From NCBI RefSeq assembly GCF_043641665.1, contig NC_092200.1, positions 9,679,694-9,743,693 on the forward strand: 64,000 bases of DNA, in the 5' to 3' direction. This DNA is from Enoplosus armatus (taxonomy: Eukaryota; Chordata; Actinopteri; Centrarchiformes; Enoplosidae). The translations under genes and the position numbers were made by a program. The first letter of the stretch is position 1. Every line of letters begins with the position of its first letter. This document shows positions 56,709 through 64,000 of the stretch, in pieces. The notes under the pieces were generated by a model. That model saw only the letters and a list, made by a program, of their open reading frames with translations. It made no database searches and was not told the DNA's origin.

Positions 56709-57000
56709 TGCAGACCTTCTGTTCAGCAACCCTGCCACAAACCCACCATTACACAGGCCTCTGGCTTACAGTTTAACATAACATAACATACTTGCTTTGC
56801 CCCAGTATGTGAAGGTGAGCTTTGGGTCCAATTAAAGATGCAGAAGTGGGTCATAAAACTTGTGCACTTGTTATTGTTGTACACGTATAAAAACATTACT
56901 TGAACAACAGAAAACATTGCAGAGACATGATAGCCGTTCACCTCTAGAGCATGTTCAGGTACCACAAGATGAAACTTTTTTTTTTTAGAATATTTTCCAG

Positions 57001-57306
57001 GTACCACTGGTATTATATTCCGACTTGGAAATGGCACCTCCAGACTACATCATGTTCACACACCAGTTGGAGGAGAGGGCACAGCAGATGGGTCCATTGC
57101 TCATCACAACGTCCACTTGTTCTAAAGGGGAAAGCGGGGGCCCTCAGACAGCATGTCTTAAGTTGTGTAATAGGCTTTTAGTGTCACAAATGAAAGTCAC
57201 ACATTCATTTTTTTTTTCTCAGGTTGTTTGTTTTTCTCCTTTTTTGGGGGGACTGAAAGATTTGTTCACACAGCTCAACATCACTGTGGATAAAAATGGA
57301 GTATAA
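57001..57306 (+). CDS. possible coding segment, unknown product
   Basis: A strong plus-strand acceptor (T12, then ATATTTTCCAG at 57000) opens a continuous frame to TAA at 57304-57306. The first part, VPLVLYSDLEMAPPDYIMF and THQLEERAQQMGPLL, has protein-like composition and codon use. Near 57205-57222 the frame crosses T10-CTCAG, itself an ideal 3' splice site, which suggests that the ORF there is really the end of an intron and a last exon begins at 57223 (reading VVCFSPFLGGLKDLF, then TQLNITVDKNGV). However no good donor lies between 57100 and 57200. GTAAGT follows the stop at 57308. No domain is recognised, and a second frame in the first part is also open. Confidence 0.22.
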   Translation, partial: VPLVLYSDLEMAPPDYIMFTHQLEERAQQMGPLLITTSTCSKGESGGPQTACLKLCNRLLVSQMKVTHSFFFSQVVCFSPFLGGLKDLFTQLNITVDKNGV

Positions 57307-57639
57307 GTAAGTTGTGCAACATAAACCGACATGATCTTATAGAGGAACAGAATGCAGGCGAAAACATTCAAATTCATCACTTTCTGTGATATTGAGCAGT
57401 ATTGATGACTATTATCTCACTCTCTAATCTGTCAGCTGTTGCCATGGCAGCTGGCATGCAGTTTCTTTCCAGTTAAAATCATAGCCTGTGTTATTTGCCT
57501 CTATAAGCTGGAGTTGAATTTTACAATGACAGCTGTCGTCTTTTTTATGATCACTTATGTGTGAAAAATCCCAGAGTTCTCCTGTGTTTTAACAAAGCAC
57601 CTATTTCCTTCTTGCCCACTGTACGACTCAGCCATCACT
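57307..57639. other. gene-free stretch
   Basis: No supportable feature. A GTTGCCATGGCAGC palindrome-like motif (TTGCCATGGCA, RFX-type X-box half sites) sits at about 57437-57450. Confidence 0.35.
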
Positions 57640-58270
57640 TCATATTACAGGTCAACGTTACGGTGCTTAATTATGTGCCGGCTGCTTGGGGCTCCTAATA
57701 ACCTGTCATTGAGGGGGATTTGAATGTCACGCCATATTGTTGGGCCCTAATGGCAGCAGGCAGATCCACTGATGAGCCGTTTTGGGACAATTACAGCGGA
57801 TATTCAAATCACAGGTCTGGGTGTGTGGTGAACTGCACCGTCCGCACACAACCTGACAGGGGCTGACGCGCGCGCACGCTCGCACGCACACACTTGTTGT
57901 CTCTTGACCCCGCAGCCCACCTCTCTTGACACATACAGGAGGAGGCTCCCCCCGCTGCTGCCGCTGAAACAGTTTAACTGTAGCCTGATCGCTTTTATTA
58001 TCCGCCTAATCCAGATATCAGCGATTTCATCAAGCCGGGAAGATATGCATATCATGAATTATTTTGACACTGGGACCTTTTAATTTTCGCCGGCAATATT
58101 TCATCCCACCAATCAGTGCCTGGAGTGGTTGTCGCCGGGCGGACGTGGCGGTGTCAGAGGACGAGACTCCCCCCGGCGGACTCAAATCATCCGAGGGACA
58201 ATAATGAGCTATGGCCACAATTATGAGCTGCCTGTGTGCGCATGCATCTCATCAAGGCCCCCATGCAAGC
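57640..58270. promoter_or_regulatory. CpG-rich candidate regulatory region
   Basis: This is among the most CpG-rich parts of the window. It starts with GTGCTTAATTATGTGCCGGC and CCTAATAACCTGTCATTG, then a (CG/CA) alternating tract at 57866-57893, then TTATTATCCGCCTAATCC, AGATATCAGCGATTTCATC and the perfect 12-bp palindrome GATATGCATATC at 58042-58053 next to ATGAATTATTTTGACAC. CCAATCAG occurs near 58110. The right part is GGGCGGACGTGGCGGTGTC. A developmental enhancer or an uncharacterised promoter would both fit. A minus-strand 83-codon frame here has no recognised domain. Confidence 0.4.
57866..57893. repeat. alternating purine-pyrimidine CG/CA tract
   Basis: ACGCGCGCGCACGCTCGCAC followed by GCACACAC. 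Strict alternation of purine and pyrimidine with many CG steps is prone to the left-handed Z-DNA form. One T-C step interrupts it. Confidence 0.7.
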
Positions 58271-58424
58271 TGCTGCAGGAGGAGGAGCACGCAGAGAGTT
58301 GCACAATGCAAGACATAGTCTATATACATCCAAGATTTCTATAAACAAAAATAAGTAGGCCTCATTTCATAATACAAATAAGAGTTGTTCATGCAGGTGA
58401 TCATCGCTCAATTACTGTTTTTGA

Positions 58425-59128
58425 AGTACTTGCATTTCACTGCTATTATACTTCACTACTTTTCAGAAACAAATATTGTACTTTTGCTCCACCTACTGCA
58501 GTAACTTTACAGATTAACAGTAGTGGAAAGTAACTAAGTACATTTAGTGATTTCAAGTTACTTGCACTTTACTTGAGTATTTTATTTTGTGCTGCTCTAT
58601 ACTTCTTCAACACTACATTTAAGATGGAAATATTGTACTCCACCCCATTTAATTCACAGCTATAGTTACCTACAAGTTACTTAAGATTTTACATGTTGCC
58701 TGATTTCACCTGTTTTTCTAAAACAGGTTATATGTTATAGTATTTGCTGCCCTACAGTAGGCTATGTGAAATTGTTAGAATTAACTTATTGTTGAGACAG
58801 TTACAACATTAAAATGTTACATTTTAATGAATTATTCATAATATTATATATAATACTTTACACTGACAGTGGCCCTTCTGCGCCATAATATACAGTTTTA
58901 CTTAAAGTACATTTCGTTGATAGTTATCTTACTTAAGAAATATTTTGAATGTAATGTAATGTAATTTTGAGTATTTTACATTGTGTTTTGTGCATTAAAA
59001 TTCAGCTTGACCAGCTATAACATTATGGTTCATCCATAATTATTCAGTATTATAATATATAATACTCACAGGAGCCATTCTGCATTATCAATACTGCTTC
59101 ATTTGAGCACTTTTTACTTTTTACTCAT
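58425..59128. repeat. dispersed repeat cluster (GTACTTTACTTGAGTATTT type), with internal duplication
   Basis: Phrases such as AGTGGAAAGTAACTAAGTAC, TTTACTTGAGTATTTTATTT, CTACATTTAAGATGGAAATA, TTGTACTCCACCCC and TTACTTAAAGTACATTTC are typical of a fish repeat I recognise. The right half holds a diverged duplication: 58795-58905 (ACAACATTAAAATG... ATATTATATATAATACTTTA...CCCTTCTGCGCC) and 59018-59110 (TATAACATTATGGTTC... TATAATATATAATACTCACA...GCCATTCTGCATT). Several partial copies appear to be head-to-tail. Non-coding. Confidence 0.65.
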
Positions 59129-59613
59129 TGTGGCACTAAATACTTACCTAAGGCACCCTTCATAGAGGAATAGATAGAAGTAACTCATGGCGTTATTAAT
59201 AGCTAATGAATAATAGAACTAATGTTTTTATCAGTTCTAACAACTTTTGGGCTGCCAGGTTGTGAAAAGTCCTTTGATGGACTTCATGTGGAAAAGGACT
59301 ATAAACGCTTAGGACAAAAATCCATTTATCAACAATTTATTCACAGACTTGATCATTAAAACCCTTTATTAATGACATAATAACATTTATAACTTAATGG
59401 CATGTCAGAAAATGAGAAACCAATGAACATGTCTTAATGGTTAACTAACATAACTGGAATGGATAAATACATGCCAATGAGATTTTTCACCTGATGTCGA
59501 CCCAAAGTGTGTCCTTATTACTGGCTTATAACCGATGTATAGTAAACATTTATTAACCATTGATATAGCCATTAGTCTTTATAAAGGGTGCCTTAAAAGA
59601 AAGTGGCACCAAT
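59126..59613. mobile_element. miniature terminal-inverted-repeat element
   Basis: The left end ATTGTGGCACTAAATACTTACC, then TAAGGCACCCTTCATA, is matched inversely by the right end TTTATAAAGGGTGCCTTA and AAAGAAAGTGGCACCAAT. Reverse-reading the right end gives ATTGGTGCCACTTTCTTTTA and AGGCACCCTTTATAAAG. The shared block TAAGGCACCCTTYATA is inverted and nearly exact. The interior (ATTAATGACATAATAACATT and similar) has no frame. About 490 bp, so a non-autonomous DNA element inserted beside the repeat cluster to its left. Confidence 0.75.
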
Positions 59614-59699
59614 ACTTCTTCCAGCATGGAGACAAATAAAAATGTTATCACACTCCTAAAAAAGATTTTCAGACTCAGCAACCACATTATTAACATTTC

Positions 59700-60300
59700 T
59701 GTTCCGCACATATAAAATCATAAGGACGCGTTATATTCCACAGCACAGGGCGCCATGTCTGTCCGTGATATGTGGACTGTGTAACTTAATACCTCGTGTC
59801 TTTACCCACTTCCCCGTGGAGCCGGTATTACGTGAGCAAATTGGATGCTCAAACAGTCAGTCCGTGACCTTCCCTCATCCTGGATGTTGACCCCCGTATA
59901 AAGAGAGACATTACATCTCGTTACACAACAACACGGCCCCGGCGCTTCGCTCCAGATAAAGAAAAATGTCTCAATTAAATCTTCACCGGGGCCCCCCTGC
60001 CGAAGAGTTATCGCTGCCCCGGTAGCGCTGATCGCTACACTCACACATCCTCAAAAGTTATTTGACATAAATTGCCGGAGTCACATCATTTCCTGCCACA
60101 CTCTGAGCGGGATTTACTGCTGATCCCATTGACTGGGAGCTGAACCTCCAATAAAATTCCTCAAGAGCCCATGGGGCCGTGAGACGCACCTATCTACCCT
60201 CCATCAGGCCCTCTCTCCCCCGCCCCCTCGCGCGCAGATTAACCATGCAAATACACACAGGTGGGAGGGTGATAATGTGATGAACACATTAATGCACATA
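59700..60300. promoter_or_regulatory. strong candidate conserved regulatory element, CpG-bearing
   Basis: Unique sequence with locally raised CpG (GGCGCCATG, CGGCCCCGGCGCTTCGCTCC, CCCCGGTAGCGCTGATCGC), alternating with AT-rich cores (CTCAATTAAATCTTCACC, GTTATTTGACATAAATTG, CAATAAAATTCC). GTAGCG-(5 bp)-CGCTAC at 60022-60038 is an inverted repeat, and the exact POU octamer ATGCAAAT is at 60245-60252. No credible frame (an 80-codon minus frame has no recognised domain). This is the texture of a deeply conserved developmental enhancer; conservation is inference. Confidence 0.42.
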
Positions 60301-61430
60301 CATGCAACTGATATGGCCGTGGGGGGAGGTGGGGGGCTGTTCTAGGACAGACTGACTGTGTTTTATCTGATGAAACAGGGGGAATGACAAGGTGGCTTAT
60401 CCACAGAACTCAAGGAGTGAAAGTGAACTTATATGTGGCTTTAATTTGAAAAAGAGCTTCTCAAAGGAGTAATATCATTATAAAGGCAGCATATGAACCC
60501 TTAAAGAAAATCATTTAAAACTGGAAATTGTTTTTCATATTAGTGCTCAGGCATTGTGGAGAAAGTTAAAATTAAATTAAAATTAAATTAACTGCTAAAA
60601 ACAACCTTATGGCTGCATTAGATATTACAGTCTGAGGTGAGCAAAGCATGCTAGTGGTTGCTCGTGTGTTAATGGTTACGATGGTTCTTTACCCAAGCGG
60701 ACTATTCTCTGGATCCTACACTTCATCATCTGTTGTCTTTGTCATGCTTACTGTCTCTCTCTAGTGGTGATAAGTGAGAAGTCTGAGCTCTGAGGTCTCT
60801 TCTACTGCAAATCATACACCTGTATACATATTTGGTCACTGTGAATGGTTGGTATTTATACACACAGTATGTGGCACTGCAACGGACACGTGAGTCATTT
60901 TTAGACTTAACATTATCTATTGTACATGCATACAGCTAGAAGCCACCTGATGCAGAGTACCACAAAGTCTTGCATTATGCATTAGACAGTATGTGAGATT
61001 TTAAGCCAACATGGAGAAGAAGTCTCTTTAAGTCCTAAGAATTTTTTTTTTGACTATCTAAAGCTCCTGAATTGCCCCTAAATGGACCTTGAGGTGAGAT
61101 TATATTGTCAAAAGATTTCAGACAGTTATCCCTCTTAAAAAAAGATTGCACTGCTGGTTGTTTATGCAGCTCTACTGAACAAATTTCCTTTGTTTCACTT
61201 TGATCTGTGCATTGGTGGTACACTTAAGTTACATCTTTTTGAATAAAGACCTGACTGCTTGTGCTGCAACTTATCTTTAATGCCTTATGGTGTCCAGGAT
61301 GACATTTCTGAAGTTGTGTTTTACTTTGCAGAATTTTGATGTAAAGGACTTTCCAGTATAAATGGTTTCATTTAAAATGGTCTGAGCAGATAAAAAAGTA
61401 GTTTTGTCAAAATTGTCATTAAATGTGCTC
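60301..61430. other. gene-free stretch
   Basis: Contains a GGGGGGAGGTGGGGGG patch (about 60320-60336) with quadruplex potential and a tandem AAATTAAATTAAAATTAAAT mini-repeat at about 60566-60592. A T9 run and a block resembling part of the 28.6 kb repeat lie at 61.04-61.12 kb. No gene. Confidence 0.45.
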
Positions 61431-61434
61431 TAGT

Positions 61435-61650
61435 CACCTTCCATCCAGATGATACAGCAGGGCAGTGAAGGCCTCCCCTCCAGCTTGGCAGTGTTTCATT
61501 GGAGGCTCAGCAGCAGCAGCAGCAGCAGCATCAGCATCAGCAGTGGCTCCAGGGCCTCCAGCTGGGGCTGGCTGCTGCCTCTGCCTGCCTACCAGCACTG
61601 AGGCTGGGGGAGGTGGTGGGCAGGCCACAGGATCGCCCTGGGGCACCTCA
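61435..61650 (-). CDS. candidate exon with poly-alanine tract, unknown product
   Basis: On the minus strand a continuous frame runs from at least 61682 to TGA at 61436-61434. It reads ...SEVPQGDPVACPPPPPASV..., then a GPGATADADAAAAAAAEPP stretch coded mostly by GCT repeats, then MKHCQAGGEAFTALLYHLDG. A moderate donor GGAAG|GTGACT sits at the 3' end and TTTTCTTTACTGGTGCATAAG is a possible acceptor at about 61651. The local GC peak, proline/alanine low complexity plus a normal-looking C-terminal part resembles N-terminal exons of regulatory proteins. No family is recognised. The plus-strand frame over the same bases is also open, which is expected for a CAG/GCT repeat. Confidence 0.25.
61508..61543. 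repeat. (CAG)n trinucleotide repeat
   Basis: Seven pure CAG units followed by CATCAGCATCAGCAG. On the minus strand it reads as GCT (alanine) codons inside the candidate exon. Confidence 0.95.
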
Positions 61651-61683
61651 CTTATGCACCAGTAAAGAAAACTGAATTTATCC

Positions 61684-61701
61684 CTCTCTCTCTCTCTCTC
61701 T
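61684..61701. repeat. (CT)9 microsatellite
   Basis: Short CT run just outside the candidate minus-strand exon at its acceptor side, where it reads as GA on the minus strand. Confidence 0.9.
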
Positions 61702-62365
61702 GCTAAGAATGGCCACTGCCTTCAGCGATTTGATTTGACAAAGTAAGGAGAACTGGTGTGACCACTGCTCACGCCACGAAGAGCATCATGAGAGTATAAT
61801 ACTGGGAAATGATAGGTTGAGACCGTCGAATCATATTCAGTAAAACCAGCCACAAAAAAAATCTGCGAAAAATAAAAAACACCAGACAAATTTTGATTTT
61901 AAGTTTATCATCATTTGCATTAACAGTGTATGGGAATCTACAGTTTTAAGATCGGCATTACATTATATTACATTTGATGACAGACATGTGAAGTCTGTAC
62001 ACATGAAGTTACGTTGTTGAGTTTGTGGGTTTTTATCAACCTTTACAGATGTGGTTAATCTAACAGTTAAGGGAAATTTACACTTTGATTAACACATAAG
62101 GGCAGTTCTAAGAAACAATGTTCAAGTATTTCTTTGCAGTATGAGCAGAGACACCAAATATTAAAAATGAAATTACATGATGCCGTTTAAGAGATTAATT
62201 CTGTGCAAAATGGACAAATAAAGAAGACATTTTAATACTGATGATGATCCTAACTTTTAATTAATAGCTTTAATTCAAAAACATTATTTTGAAGGCTGAT
62301 GCTGATCTATAATCTCTACATTTAATGCAAAAAAAATATTATTGCTTTTCCAGAGAATAGCCACC
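61702..62365. other. gene-free stretch
   Basis: AT-rich, no repeat recognised, no supported gene. Confidence 0.5.
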
Positions 62366-62369
62366 GTCA

Positions 62370-62590
62370 ATTCAAATTAATCAGCTCATTCTGTGCCAGT
62401 CCTCTATCTATTTGACCTCAACCAACTGTGACATCTTGCCAGATCGGAACAATAAAAGTCGCCTGGTCAGCATTGTATATAATAATTGTTAATGACACTC
62501 ACACAAATCAGAGGAGATAATAATTAAACCTGGTGTGAGTCATTGGGGTTGTAAGGGCTAAGGAAAAGGAGAAAACTCACTAAGAGCGTT
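62370..62590. promoter_or_regulatory. candidate conserved non-coding element
   Basis: TTCAAATTAATCAGCTC, GGAACAATAAAAGTCGCC (SOX-like AACAAT), ATAATAATTGTTAATGAC and GAGATAATAATTAAACC lie in a unique 200-bp block without frames. AATAATTGTTAATG combines SOX-type and homeodomain-type cores. Inference only. Confidence 0.35.
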
Positions 62591-64000
62591 AGCAATAGCT
62601 GCTACAACCTCTTATCCTATTTTGTGACATTAAAAATGCAAATCAGTATTACAAAACAAAATTTTCCTTCACATGTAAGGTCTGAGAGTTTATGGAATCT
62701 GGCACCAGTTACAAAATGTACATAACCACACCCTTGTTCCAGTATACCACTGCTGCTCATATGAAGCATTAGTGAGTCCTCTGTATGTGTGTGTGAGCGT
62801 GCACCAACATGATCTTTGCTTTAAGGACACTGCTGGCTAAACTGAAAACTGGACTGAACAGGTGGCGCCACAATACTGTAAAAAAGTCGCTGGGAGTATT
62901 TGACAAGCAGGCGGCTAATAGGTTTGTCTTCACCATGCGGATCTAGGGTTTTTACTAAAACTACAACTAAGACCATAATGCTGCTGTGAGATAGAGGACT
63001 GAAAGCAGAGGTAGCCTAAAGTCTGTGCAAATAACACAAGGAGCTGTCAGTCAAATCCCCGCCACTGCAGAACTCACACTGGATTTTTCCTGCATTAAAG
63101 CATCATCAGAGGAGTCCTGATTAGTGACAGAAACAACTACACGCAGTGAGGGGTGGTATATTAATCAGCCAACTAGCTCATCAGTTCTTCTTTCAGTATG
63201 CAACAAACAGTCTAAATGCATGTGAGCCAGTGGCTGAATGGGCTCTTGCTGGTGTGTATGTTTACTATTTCTACTGAAGTGACGTCCCTCAGAGAGCTAA
63301 AAGCCAGGGGAAGGCCAGGCTGCTGCTGCTAAGGGTCGCCTGGGAAGCACAAACATTACACATCTGACATGCTCGGAGCTCTCAAATCATTATACTGAAT
63401 GGATGAAAAAAATAATATTAAAGTAAAATGTCAAAAAGGCACGCACAAAAATCACAGATGTAGGCATCAGGTAAGATTGGCACAAAAGACTCATAGCATG
63501 CTAATAAAACTGAAAGAGGGAAGAAGAAAAAAAAAAAGATCAGCTTAATTAGGAAATTTAAGAAAGAAAAATATGAAAAATATATATAGTAAAAGGACAA
63601 TGATTGAGAATAGACATCAGGAGGAAAGCAACCAAAAATCATGCACAAAAACAGGAACTCCCAATTTTCAAGGTATTCAAAATCAGCCTCAGAACATTAA
63701 ATATGCCTGCCACATGTCAACTGTCAACGCAGCGATACACATTTCCAGATTGTTATTTGGTTTCGGCTGATTTAAAGTCCTCTGGCTATGTCTTGTGAGA
63801 TACATATGCAGCTAGTATATAGTTGTGCACACACAGCCAGCAGTGGGATTTGTAGCTCAATATATGCACAAGTTAAAGTTATTGCAGGTTCCACTCGGCA
63901 GTCCAGCACTTGTTGCGCACACGTGGCCGGGCTCTGTGCGCTTTGCAGAGGGGAGTCTAGACAAGTGTAGGGCCGTGAGGCAGGGCTTAGTCCGGGACAA
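62591..64000. other. gene-free right flank
   Basis: No supported gene. Short frames at 63.4-63.97 kb have no recognised content; A12 and T-rich patches occur near 63525. A small CpG-containing patch (TTGCGCACACGTGGCCGGGC) lies at 63912-63932. Confidence 0.45.

Noticed and set aside
57804..58055. 83-codon minus frame in the CpG-rich region
   Set aside because: Crosses the alternating CG/CA tract and has no recognised domain; regulatory DNA is a better explanation.

Overview
This window looks like non-coding DNA from a spiny-rayed (percomorph) teleost fish. The pointers are an overall AT-rich, intron/intergenic character, many (CA)n and homopolymer microsatellites, and short dispersed repeats that I recognise as families common in percomorph genomes (tentative, from memory, no search was run). 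One possible intron is only about 72 nt, a typical fish size. No long open reading frame with a recognisable protein family is present. There is no rRNA, tRNA, CRISPR array or complete transposon-encoded gene that I can support.

The best gene evidence is a small multi-exon unit on the minus strand between about 37.45 and 33.24 kb. A promoter-like stretch (GC box, E-box, inverted CCAAT) precedes an ATG exon that ends in a strong donor. Two short exons with good acceptors and donors follow in compatible reading phase (34.93-34.89 and 33.45-33.40 kb). After a 72-nt candidate intron comes a possible terminal exon. The joined frame would encode about 79 residues; I do not recognise the product, and a long non-coding RNA is equally possible. 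Weaker isolated exon candidates lie at 0.7 kb (minus), 9.95 kb (minus), 56.0 and 57.0 kb (plus) and 61.4-61.65 kb (minus, with an alanine-coding CAG tract).

Repeats: a direct pair of roughly 450-bp copies (2.2 and 7.1 kb); three copies of a CCAAT-free terminal-inverted element family (12.48, 46.1 and 52.9 kb, the last one nearly complete); three or four copies of a GCTGCAACTA-ended element (14.1, 29.5, 36.7 kb, and a relative at 31.5 kb); a foldback hairpin at 26.2 kb; and a nested repeat cluster at 58.4-59.6 kb ending with another terminal-inverted element. A short degenerate stretch at 21.5 kb may be the C-terminal tail of a LINE reverse transcriptase.

The right half (40-64 kb) and parts of the left half contain unique segments rich in homeodomain-type ATTA cores, octamers, small palindromes and local CpG (for example 40.8-41.1, 54.1-54.3, 57.6-58.3, 59.7-60.3, 62.4-62.6 kb). 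These look like the conserved non-coding enhancers that crowd around developmental genes, but conservation cannot be seen from one sequence, so they are inferences. The overall picture is a gene-poor regulatory interval or a very large intron with one small putative transcript, rather than a gene-dense locus.
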